NCBI GenBank assembly: GCA_903954205.1
Contig: CAJBMR010000318.1
Coordinates: 1-6,957 of the forward strand
Length of the DNA: 6,957 nt
Direction of reading: 5' to 3'
Origin: an uncultured bacterium
Lineage (GTDB): Bacteria > Actinomycetota > Actinomycetes > S36-B12
In this document: piece by piece, positions 1 to 5,165 of the stretch
Layout: every line of letters begins with the position of its first letter
Position numbering within the stretch: position 1 is the first letter of the stretch
The notes under the pieces: model-generated
Database searches by the model: none
Told to the model about the DNA's origin: nothing
What the model saw: only the letters and a program-made list of their open reading frames with translations
Translations under genes and position numbers: made by a program

Positions 1-376
1 CCACTGCCACGCGGGCCTCCCCCCAGCGGCCAAGGCGGGTGAGCGCCGCGGCGCGTCCGAGTCGGGCCCAGGCTTCGAGGGAGTCGAGATCGCCGAGCTC
101 CTCGCCGACGGGCGGGAGGGAGAGCGATCCCATGCGGAGCAGGCGCTGCCGATCGTGCTCGCCATCGTCTCGGAGCATGCCGACGTAGTCGAGTGCGCCG
201 TTGAGATCGGTGAGTGCCTCCTCAGGGCGCCCCAGGGAGATGAGGGCGTGCGCGGCACGCGTGCGCTCAAGTGCCACCGAGTAGGACTGCCCCTGCGCCC
301 GGGCCGCTTCCTCGCGTGCGCGCGACTGTGCGAGGAAGGCCTCCGCCTGATCGCGCATGGCCGATTCATCTGCCAT
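1..376 (-). CDS. TPR-like helical protein, N-terminal part (cut by window edge)
   Basis: The minus strand is open from an ATG at 376-374 to the window edge, giving 125 residues with no stop. The product is Ala-, Arg- and Glu-rich and should be almost all helix. Residues about 35-66 (ALERTRAAHALISLGRPEEA followed by LTDLNGALDYV) have the small/large residue spacing and the LGRPEEAL turn of a tetratricopeptide repeat. A second repeat seems to begin near residue 101 (EAWARLGRAAALTRLGRWGE). There is no signal peptide or membrane segment, so it is probably a cytoplasmic scaffold or part of a larger regulator. The ATG has only a weak GGACGG upstream; Met7 is an in-frame alternative. The downstream domain is not visible, so no function is assigned. 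It is divergent from the small gene at 579. Confidence 0.7.
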   Translation of the reverse strand, partial: MADESAMRDQAEAFLAQSRAREEAARAQGQSYSVALERTRAAHALISLGRPEEALTDLNGALDYVGMLRDDGEHDRQRLLRMGSLSLPPVGEELGDLDSLEAWARLGRAAALTRLGRWGEARVAV

Positions 377-386
377 CCGTCCACTA

Positions 387-461
387 TGGCGCACGTCACA
401 TCTTCCCTTGGTTAGGGGTGTCTCCGAGCGAATCCCGAGGGGATTCCGTGGCCCACGTCAC
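387..461. repeat. Direct repeat TGGCNCACGTCAC, two copies 62 bp apart
   Basis: TGGCGCACGTCAC at 387-399 and TGGCCCACGTCAC at 449-461 match at 12 of 13 positions, in the same orientation, in the intergenic region between two divergent genes. The second copy lies in an imperfect dyad, CCGTG (446-450) with CACGG (459-463). A pair of regulator binding sites would look like this; no known regulator is recognised. Confidence 0.45.
430..446. promoter_or_regulatory. Dyad GAATCCC-GAG-GGGATTC, possible operator
   Basis: Perfect 7-bp inverted arms are separated by 3 bp, in the divergent intergenic region. The size fits a site for a dimeric regulator. The arms are not long or GC-rich enough, and no T-run follows, to argue for a terminator. 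No family consensus is recognised. Confidence 0.4.
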
Positions 462-465
462 GGTC

Positions 466-482
466 TGGACATGTCGAGTCCA
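466..482. promoter_or_regulatory. Dyad TGGAC-N7-GTCCA, possible operator
   Basis: Perfect 5-bp arms separated by 7 bp, beginning 5 bp after the second direct-repeat copy. Arms this short can arise by chance in high-GC DNA; it is listed because it is one of several dyads packed into the same 150 bp. Confidence 0.25.
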
Positions 483-515
483 TTCACGCGTTGCGTCTGC
501 CCATGATGATGGAAG

Positions 516-534
516 CGGATCCCACCCCGATCCG
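516..534. promoter_or_regulatory. Dyad CGGATC-N7-GATCCG, possible operator or leader hairpin
   Basis: Perfect 6-bp arms separated by CCACCCC, 45 bp before the small gene's start. It has the same arm-N7-arm layout as the dyad at 466-482. It could be an operator or, if transcription starts upstream, a hairpin in the 5' leader. I could not identify a convincing -10/-35 pair in this intergenic region. Confidence 0.35.
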
Positions 535-550
535 ATAGACGCATCGAAAT

Positions 551-574
551 GCCGCCCACAAGGCGGCGAGGAGG
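551..574 (+). promoter_or_regulatory. Leader hairpin abutting a strong ribosome binding site
   Basis: GCCGCC (551-556) and GGCGGC (562-567) form a perfect 6-bp GC stem with a CACAA loop. It is followed at once by GAGGAGG (568-574), an excellent Shine-Dalgarno sequence 4 nt before the ATG at 579. The stem stops exactly where the ribosome binding site begins and so leaves it exposed. This site decides the start of the 46-residue gene. Confidence 0.6.
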
Positions 575-578
575 AATC

Positions 579-719
579 ATGAAGACCCTGATGTCATGGC
601 TCAAGCCGAAGCCGGGCAACCCCGAGAGCATCCGCCGCACCTGGGATCGCGAGCGCGCACGCGCCATGTCGCCGTCGCATCGTGACGAGATCGACGCGAT
701 CTTCTCGCGCTACCTGTAG
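579..719 (+). CDS. 46-residue basic small protein, function unknown
   Basis: ATG at 579 through TAG at 717-719. The near-perfect GAGGAGG 4 nt upstream is the main reason to believe it is translated. The N-terminus, MKTLMSWLKPKPGNPESIRR, has a short hydrophobic/basic stretch too weak to be a membrane helix. The middle is Arg-rich (TWDRERARAM). The C-terminal half (SPSHRDEIDAIFSRYL) reads as an amphipathic helix with a polar cap. There are no cysteines and no obvious DNA-binding fold. I do not recognise a family. It is monocistronic: 286 bp separate it from the next gene, and the upstream neighbour is divergent. Possible roles are a small regulatory or protein-binding peptide; none can be assigned. 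Confidence 0.65.
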   Translation: MKTLMSWLKPKPGNPESIRRTWDRERARAMSPSHRDEIDAIFSRYL

Positions 720-921
720 TCGCCCGCCTGATGGCGCGGCTCAGGTCGCTTCCATGAGGTGATGCCAGCCCGGCATTCCCCGAACTTCGGGTGGAAAGTG
801 ACCTCCCAGGGCCGCAACGCCCCGAAGCTCGTGCTGACCGCTGTCGGACCTGCTCGAACTAGCCGCTTCTGCGTGCCAGTGTCAGGATCGTGTAAGGACC
901 GCTGGGAAGGGCCGACTTCGG

Positions 922-947
922 GGAACATCCACCCCGCAGGAGGCGTC
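922..947 (+). promoter_or_regulatory. Possible ECF-sigma promoter for htrA (GGAAC-N17-CGTC)
   Basis: GGAAC at 922-926, a 17-bp spacer and CGTC at 944-947 fit the general ECF sigma-factor pattern of an AAC-containing -35 and a CGT-containing -10. Known htrA genes are often under envelope-stress sigma factors, which makes the match plausible. The -10 lies in one arm of an inverted repeat, GGCGTC (942-947) with GACGCC (958-963), which could be an operator. Spacer-tolerant ECF motifs also occur by chance; no good TANNNT housekeeping -10 is evident nearby. Confidence 0.3.
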
Positions 948-964
948 ACCATAGGGAGACGCCG

Positions 965-999
965 GGCCCGGGCACCTTGCCGGGCCTCCGACGAGGAGG
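965..999 (+). promoter_or_regulatory. htrA leader hairpin and ribosome binding site
   Basis: GGCCCGG (965-971) and CCGGGCC (980-986) form a perfect 7-bp stem with an 8-nt loop. AGGAGG (994-999) follows, 6 nt before the GTG at 1006, and fixes that GTG as the start. The arrangement repeats that of the small gene upstream: a GC stem just before an exposed AGGAGG. Confidence 0.55.
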
Positions 1000-1005
1000 A
1001 CACAC

Positions 1006-2520
1006 GTGAACGACGAAACGACGGACCGCGACCCCTACTCGGGTTCGCCCAGCGGGTCGGGCGACCCGATTGGCCAGCCCGGATCGCAGGCTTCGCCAGT
1101 TCCGCCTGCGGGTGACGCCAGCGATACGCAGGCCTACCCGATCCCGGACTCCACCTCTGGAGCGGACACACGTGCGTACCCGACGGCCGATCCTTACGTC
1201 GCGCCGACGTCGTCGTACCCGACTGCTGATCCCTACGCCGCTCCGAGCGCGTCGTGGTCCGGCGGGTCGGCGAAGCCGCCCCTGTCGGACTACCCCGGCG
1301 GCACTTACGCATCGGATCCCTACGCCGCCTACCGCGCGCAGGGCTACGCCGACCCGTACTCCTCTGATCCCTACGCCGCCTATGCAGCGACGGCCACGAC
1401 GGCCCCCCCGGCACCCGCGCCCGCAGCTCCTCGCGCCGATAAGTCCGGGCGCGGCGGCATGATCGCGCTGGCATCCGTCGGGCTCGCACTCACGGCTCTC
1501 GTCGCCGGCACCGTCGGCGGAGCAGTCGGATTCACGGTGGCGCGCATGACGCAGCCCGAGGCCGTCGCGGCCATTGCTGTGGCACCCATCGGGGCCACCG
1601 GCGATGCCGTCAGCCCCCCGGCTGGCGGCAGTATTGCCGCGGTGGCGGAAGCGCTGCAGCCCTCGGTGGTGCAGATCAACGTCGCCGGCGGCGGCGGAGA
1701 GGGCACCGGCTCGGGATTCGTCATCCGCGAGGACGGCTACATCCTCACCAACAACCACGTCACGGCCAACGGCAACGACATCACCGTCACCTTCCGCGAC
1801 GGAAGCGTCGTCGACGCCACGCTCGTGGGCACCAACCCCGGCTACGACCTGGCCGTCCTCAAGGTGGACGAGACCGGACTCCCCGCTGTCACGCTGGGGT
1901 CCTCCGACGCTCTCGAGGTCGGTGACGCCGCGATCGCCATCGGCTCCCCGCTCGGGCTGCAGGGCACGGTCACCGCGGGCATCGTGAGCGCGCTCAACCG
2001 CCCCGTCACCGCGGGTGGCGAGGGCGAGATGGCCTTCATCAATGCCATCCAGACCGATGCGGCCATCAATCCCGGCAACTCCGGCGGCCCGCTTGTGGAC
2101 GGCAACGGTGCGGTCATCGGCGTCAACTCCGCCATCGCGGCGCTGGGTGGCAGCCTCGGCGGCCAGGCGGGCAACATCGGTCTTGGCTTCGCCATCCCCA
2201 TCGATACTGCGGCGCGCATCGCGTCGGAGATCATCGCCTCGGGCAGCTCCGCGACGCCGATCATTGGCGTGCAGCTCGACATGGAGTACGCCGGACCCGG
2301 TGCTCGCGTCGCCGGCATCACCGATGACGGACCGGCCCAGGCTGCTGGCCTGAGCGAAGGAGACGTCATCACCGCGCTCGACGGGACGCCGGTCGTGGAT
2401 GCGACCGACCTCATCGTGGACGTGCGCTCGCTCGCCCCGGGTGAGCAGGTGACGCTGACAGTGGAGAACGACGGCTCGCAGCGCGAGGTGACGCTCGTCC
2501 TCGGCGCCCAGCGGAGCTGA
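1006..2520 (+). CDS. Membrane-anchored HtrA/DegP-type serine protease with one PDZ domain
   Basis: A 504-residue protein from a GTG with AGGAGG 6 nt upstream. Residues 1-148 are a cytoplasmic low-complexity tail rich in Pro, Tyr, Ala, Asp and Ser with repeated DPY motifs. Residues about 152-178 (MIALASVGLALTALVAGTVG and on) form the single membrane helix. The trypsin-like domain spans about 207-412, with the full triad: His251 in LTNNHV, Asp281 in GYDLAVLK and Ser359 in NPGNSGGPL. A PDZ domain follows at about 420-500 (substrate loop near IIGVQLDM, then GPAQAAGLSEGDVITALDG). Family members degrade or refold damaged proteins outside the membrane. Length and domain order match actinobacterial HtrA/PepD proteins. 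It is probably monocistronic and possibly ECF-controlled; its stop is 17 bp from that of the convergent ggt-like gene. The paralogue (HtrA, PepD or DegQ-like) cannot be fixed, so no symbol is given. Confidence 0.95.
   Translation: MNDETTDRDPYSGSPSGSGDPIGQPGSQASPVPPAGDASDTQAYPIPDSTSGADTRAYPTADPYVAPTSSYPTADPYAAPSASWSGGSAKPPLSDYPGGTYASDPYAAYRAQGYADPYSSDPYAAYAATATTAPPAPAPAAPRADKSGRGGMIALASVGLALTALVAGTVGGAVGFTVARMTQPEAVAAIAVAPIGATGDAVSPPAGGSIAAVAEALQPSVVQINVAGGGGEGTGSGFVIREDGYILTNNHVTANGNDITVTFRDGSVVDATLVGTNPGYDLAVLKVDETGLPAVTLGSSDALEVGDAAIAIGSPLGLQGTVTAGIVSALNRPVTAGGEGEMAFINAIQTDAAINPGNSGGPLVDGNGAVIGVNSAIAALGGSLGGQAGNIGLGFAIPIDTAARIASEIIASGSSATPIIGVQLDMEYAGPGARVAGITDDGPAQAAGLSEGDVITALDGTPVVDATDLIVDVRSLAPGEQVTLTVENDGSQREVTLVLGAQRS
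1228..1382 (+). repeat. In-frame DPY-encoding repeats in the htrA tail
   Basis: GATCCCTACGCCGC occurs at 1228-1241, 1315-1328 and 1366-1379; the last two copies extend identically to GATCCCTACGCCGCCTA (1315-1331 and 1366-1382). In protein, DPY occurs at residues 9, 62, 75, 104, 116 and 121. Identical codon choice in three copies suggests recent duplication inside the cytosolic tail. Confidence 0.7.
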
Positions 2521-2537
2521 ATCTCGAGGAACTGACG

Positions 2538-3989
2538 TCAGACGACGGCGACCGCACCGCCGCGGCGTACATCCGCGGCGGCTGTGACCCGGCCATCCGG
2601 ATCCCGGCTCACGGCATGGACGCCGCCGAAGTAGAGATCGGCAGAGGGCCACTCCCGCAGCGGGGAGTGGCCCTCTGCCATCCACGCAAGGAACTCCTGG
2701 GGGAACCCAGGCTCGATGTCGATGAGGTCTTCGCTCGCGTGCAGTCGGGGCGCGGTGATCGCTGCCGCGAGGTCCTCGTCGAGATCGAGGGTGCGCAAGA
2801 GCACCTGTGTGAGCGCAGAGCGGATGCGCTCGCTGCCGCCCGTGCCGAGTGCGAGGAGTGATCCGTCGTCGCCGACCACGAGTGTGGGCGCCATCATCGA
2901 GCTCAGCCGCTCACCCGGAGCAAGGGAGTGGAAGCCGCCCGGATGCAGATCGGCCTCGCCGAGCATGTTGTTGAGCGTCACCCCGGCCGCCACCGTGCCG
3001 GATCCGGAGCCGTTGGACAGCGAGAGGGCAGCCACGCGGCCCTCGCCGTCGAGCACCGACAGGTGCGTCGTGCCCCGGGGCACCTGCGCGCCGAAGCGGT
3101 GACGCCGCGTGGCTTGACGCAGCGCATGGGGGACATCCCGCCAGGGCATCCCCGTCGTCGGCACCAGTCCGAGCGACTCCAGGACGATTGCACCGCCGAA
3201 GGCGGGTGGTGGATTGGTCCAGATCCAGGCATCCGCCCGGCGTGCGCGCACCGGTGCGCGATGGGCGACGGCGTAGGACTGAAGGTCTTCACGAGTGACG
3301 AGTCCGCCGTAGGCGCGCATGGCATCTGCCAGGGGTTGCACGAATGCGACATCGGGGGACTCGCCCTCCGCGAGCCGCGTGAGCATGTCAGCGTATGCCG
3401 GATTGTGGAAGGGCTTGCCCTCCAGGGGCGGAGCGAAGAGATCAGCGCTGGCCGGGGTGAGGCGCAGGATCGGGCCGATCACGCGAATGAAGTCGACCTG
3501 TACGGCGTCGAGCATGATGCCGTCACGCGCGGCCGTAGCCGCTGGCTCGATCACCTCGCGGAGCGGGAGTCGACCGCCGCGGGCGTGCAGGTCGAGCAGT
3601 CCGGCGAGAGTGCCGGGTACCGCCACACTCGACCAGCCGACATGGAATTCCTGCTGCGTGCCCGAGCCGAATGTGACCGAAAGGTTCGTCATGGGTGCGG
3701 GCTCACCCACCTGCTCTCCCCGGCCGGGCATATCGACGAAGAAGTCCGTGACGCTTGGCTCCTCGCCGGGAGAGGCGATGAGGCAGAAGCCGCCGCCTCC
3801 CAGGCTCGCGAGCGTCGGCTCCGCGACGGTCGCCGCGAAGGCTCCGGCCACGACGGCGTCGATCGCGGATCCGCCAAGGCGGAGCATGTGCGCGGCTGCA
3901 TCGCGCGTGAGCGCGGAGCCGGCCGCGACCGCCCCGCTTCCGGGTGGTCCCGAGGCGGCCAGTGCAATCTCGCCGGACACGCCCCGCAC
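2538..3989 (-). CDS. Compact gamma-glutamyltransferase-family enzyme (Ntn hydrolase), atypical
   Basis: A 483-residue protein from a GTG at 3989-3987 with GAGGG 5 nt upstream; a GTG at 3980 (480 residues) is the alternative. GGT-family enzymes self-cleave before a Thr and then transfer or hydrolyse gamma-glutamyl amides. Visible: the LGGSAIDAVVAGAFAA and LGGGGFCLI stretches (39-70), GWSSVAVPGTLAGLLDLHARGG (118-139), PPPAFGGAIVLESL (260-273), the nucleophile motif GTTHLSVLDG with Thr307, SNGSGSG (325-331), LNNMLGEADLHPGGFH (339-354), LSSMMAPTLVV (362-372) and TAPRLH (412-417). Classical enzymes are about 550-580 residues; the shortfall lies mainly in the 280-305 region, and the frame is intact. 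The classical DFRE substrate-binding motif reads DFFVDMP (82-88), without its Arg. There is no signal peptide, so it is probably cytoplasmic. This belongs to a GGT-like subclass whose substrate I cannot name. It is divergent from the ligase gene at 4017. Confidence 0.9.
   Translation of the reverse strand: MRGVSGEIALAASGPPGSGAVAAGSALTRDAAAHMLRLGGSAIDAVVAGAFAATVAEPTLASLGGGGFCLIASPGEEPSVTDFFVDMPGRGEQVGEPAPMTNLSVTFGSGTQQEFHVGWSSVAVPGTLAGLLDLHARGGRLPLREVIEPAATAARDGIMLDAVQVDFIRVIGPILRLTPASADLFAPPLEGKPFHNPAYADMLTRLAEGESPDVAFVQPLADAMRAYGGLVTREDLQSYAVAHRAPVRARRADAWIWTNPPPAFGGAIVLESLGLVPTTGMPWRDVPHALRQATRRHRFGAQVPRGTTHLSVLDGEGRVAALSLSNGSGSGTVAAGVTLNNMLGEADLHPGGFHSLAPGERLSSMMAPTLVVGDDGSLLALGTGGSERIRSALTQVLLRTLDLDEDLAAAITAPRLHASEDLIDIEPGFPQEFLAWMAEGHSPLREWPSADLYFGGVHAVSRDPDGRVTAAADVRRGGAVAVV
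2640..2679. terminator. Perfect 17-bp-stem hairpin inside the 3' end of the ggt-like gene
   Basis: Bases 2640-2656 are the exact reverse complement of 2663-2679, with a 6-nt GCAGCG loop and 12 of 17 pairs G-C. It lies 120 bp beyond the htrA stop, inside codons 437-450 of the opposing gene (AEGHSPLREWPSA). The two stop codons are only 17 bp apart, so htrA has no room for a terminator of its own, and this stem is the natural candidate for ending the plus-strand transcript. No T-run follows on the plus strand, but U-less stems are often proposed as terminators in high-GC bacteria. Confidence 0.5.
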
Positions 3990-3993
3990 GCTA
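3988..3993 (-). promoter_or_regulatory. Possible -10 (TAGCGT) for a leaderless ggt-like transcript
   Basis: On the minus strand TAGCGT (3993-3988) fits TANNNT and lies 7 nt before the GTG at 3980. If it is used, the message is leaderless and starts at 3980 (480 residues), because the GTG at 3989 falls inside the -10. The competing reading is GAGGG (3999-3995) as ribosome binding site for the GTG at 3989. The two starts differ by three residues. No clear -35 is seen. Confidence 0.35.
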
Positions 3994-4004
3994 TCCCTCG
4001 GGCC

Positions 4005-4010
4005 TAGCCT
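4005..4010 (+). promoter_or_regulatory. -10 element TAGCCT for a leaderless ligase transcript
   Basis: TAGCCT ends exactly 6 nt before the GTG at 4017, and no Shine-Dalgarno sequence lies between them. TANNNT followed by 6-7 nt and then the start codon is the usual layout of leaderless actinobacterial genes, where transcription begins at the start codon. No strong -35 is visible; it would fall within the divergent ggt-like gene. Confidence 0.5.
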
Positions 4011-4016
4011 GGCGGC

Positions 4017-5165
4017 GTGGTGGACTTCGTCGCGTCTGCGGGCCCGAGCCTCGGTGTCGAGGTCGAGCTGGCACTCGTGGACGCCGAATCCGGTGAGCTC
4101 ACCTGCGTGGCACCCGAACTGCTTGCCCGCGTGGGCGCCGGATATCCGGAGACGGAGCATCCGAAGATCAAGAAGGAGCTCTACCAGTGCACCGTCGAGG
4201 TGATCACGGGCGTGTGCGCGACCGTGGCCGAGGCACGCGCGGATCTCGCCGAGTCGATGCGCGAGGTCGAGCAGGCGGCTGCTGAATCCGGAGCCGCTGT
4301 CATCGGTGCGGGTCTGCACCCCTTCACTCCGTGGCATCAACTGAGCCTGTCCGAGGGCGAGCGCTACCAGCGCCTGGTCGACACGATCGGCTGGCCCGCT
4401 CGCCGCCTCACCACCCACGGCGTACACGTGCACGTGGGCGTGCGGTCGGGCGACAAGGCCATTGCCACGGTCAACTCGCTCACGGAATACCTCCCCGTCT
4501 TCCTTGCCCTGTCTGCGGCGAGTCCGTACTGGAATGGCAGGGACACGGGTCTTGCCTCGACGCGCACCAAGATCTTCGAGTCGATGCCGACGACGGGCCT
4601 GCCGCCGCACCTGCGCGACTGGGCGGAGTTCAACGTCTTCCTCGACACCCTCATCGAGGCCGGTGCGATCGAGACGGTGCGCGAGGTGTGGTGGGACATC
4701 CGGCCCCATCCCGGCTACGGCACGGTTGAGCTGCGCATGTGCGATTCCATGCCCACGCTGTGGGAGATCTCCGCCCTTGCTGCACTCGCACAGTCCCTGG
4801 TGACCGAATTCGACCGCATGATCGACGCGGGTGTGACACCTGATGTGCCGCGCGAGTGGGTGCGGCGGGAAAACAAGTGGCGGGCGGCCCGCTGGGGCGT
4901 CGAGGCGGATCTCGTCATCGATGAGTCTGGACACACCCAGCCCCTGCGCGAGATCGTCGATGGACTCGTCGACCGTCTGCTGCCCATCGCGCAGGACCTG
5001 GACTGCGCCGCAGAGCTCGTCGATCTCCGCCGCATTGCCGCAGAGGGCCCGAGCTACGTCCGTCAGCGTCGGGTCGTCGCCGAAGGCGGTGACCTGCAGG
5101 GCGTCGTGCGTGCACTGCGCGCTGAACTCGCAGACTCGATCGCCGCGGAGGTCTCCGCGACATGA
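4017..5165 (+). CDS. YbdK-type carboxylate-amine ligase (GCS2 family)
   Basis: A 382-residue protein from a GTG preceded by a TAGCCT -10. The family (glutamate-cysteine ligase family 2, YbdK branch) joins a carboxylate to an amine using ATP; E. coli YbdK has weak glutamate-cysteine ligase activity, but the true substrate is unsettled in most members. Visible: GVEVELALVD near the N-terminus (Glu15 and Glu17, likely metal/ATP ligands), THGVHVHVGV (133-142), SPYWNGRDTGLASTRTKIFE (169-188) with MPTTGLP just after, and DIRPHPGYGTVELRMCDSMP (227-246) with Glu238 and Arg240. The length is normal for YbdK and the frame is complete. There is no signal peptide, so it is cytoplasmic. Its stop overlaps the next start as ATGA, so it is co-transcribed and probably coupled to the amidohydrolase. 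EgtA-type ligases share the fold, but length and motifs favour YbdK. Confidence 0.92.
   Translation: MVDFVASAGPSLGVEVELALVDAESGELTCVAPELLARVGAGYPETEHPKIKKELYQCTVEVITGVCATVAEARADLAESMREVEQAAAESGAAVIGAGLHPFTPWHQLSLSEGERYQRLVDTIGWPARRLTTHGVHVHVGVRSGDKAIATVNSLTEYLPVFLALSAASPYWNGRDTGLASTRTKIFESMPTTGLPPHLRDWAEFNVFLDTLIEAGAIETVREVWWDIRPHPGYGTVELRMCDSMPTLWEISALAALAQSLVTEFDRMIDAGVTPDVPREWVRRENKWRAARWGVEADLVIDESGHTQPLREIVDGLVDRLLPIAQDLDCAAELVDLRRIAAEGPSYVRQRRVVAEGGDLQGVVRALRAELADSIAAEVSAT
5144..5159 (+). promoter_or_regulatory. Hairpin covering the amidohydrolase ribosome binding site
   Basis: CGCGGA (5144-5149) pairs with TCCGCG (5154-5159) across a GGTC loop. The ribosome binding site GGAGG (5147-5151), 10 nt before the ATG at 5162, sits half in the stem and half in the loop. 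The stem lies in the last codons of the upstream gene, so ribosomes finishing that gene would melt it. This fits translational coupling across the ATGA overlap. Confidence 0.45.

Larger units (their letters stand above)
720..1005. other. 286-bp non-coding stretch between the small gene and htrA
   Basis: No convincing gene: reading frames crossing it on both strands lack ribosome binding sites and overlap htrA. A weak stem, CCTGA (727-731) with TCAGG (741-745), 8 bp after the small gene's stop, may help end its transcript. ATGCC (762-766) pairs with GGCAT (772-776), and CCCGAACTTCGGG (779-791) is a short palindrome. TTCCCCGAA (776-784) recurs inverted as TTCGGGGAA (917-925), bracketing about 150 bp. 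The last 85 bp hold the likely htrA promoter and leader. Confidence 0.5.

Noticed and set aside
759..1115. A 118-residue plus-strand frame starting in the gap and running into htrA
   Set aside because: It overlaps the htrA leader and start in another frame and lacks a Shine-Dalgarno sequence; htrA has an AGGAGG-led start.
710..1489. A 259-residue minus-strand frame across the gap before htrA
   Set aside because: Arg/Ser/Pro-rich composition, no ribosome binding site noted, and half of it overlaps htrA; treated as a shadow frame.
2532..2541. Perfect palindrome CTGACGTCAG overlapping the ggt-like stop codon
   Set aside because: Ten base pairs with no loop, no partner copies and no promoter context; chance is adequate.
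946..2685. A 579-residue minus-strand reading frame covering htrA
   Set aside because: It is antisense to a gene with an intact catalytic triad and PDZ domain; the product is low-complexity Arg/Gly-rich, typical of GC-driven shadow frames.
3066..3160. Possible frameshift in the ggt-like gene, because the stretch before the Thr nucleophile is short
   Set aside because: The frame is open throughout, with correct motifs on both sides and none of the missing segment in the other frames. It fits a compact subclass better than a broken gene.
3990..4934. Extension of the ggt-like gene upstream to an ATG at 4934
   Set aside because: The extra part is antisense to the YbdK-type gene and shows no GGT-family similarity. 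GGT similarity begins just after the GTGs at 3989/3980.
4017..5165. Naming the ligase gshA or egtA
   Set aside because: The motifs and 382-residue length indicate the YbdK branch of GCS2, whose substrate is not settled; a glutathione or ergothioneine role would be over-reading.
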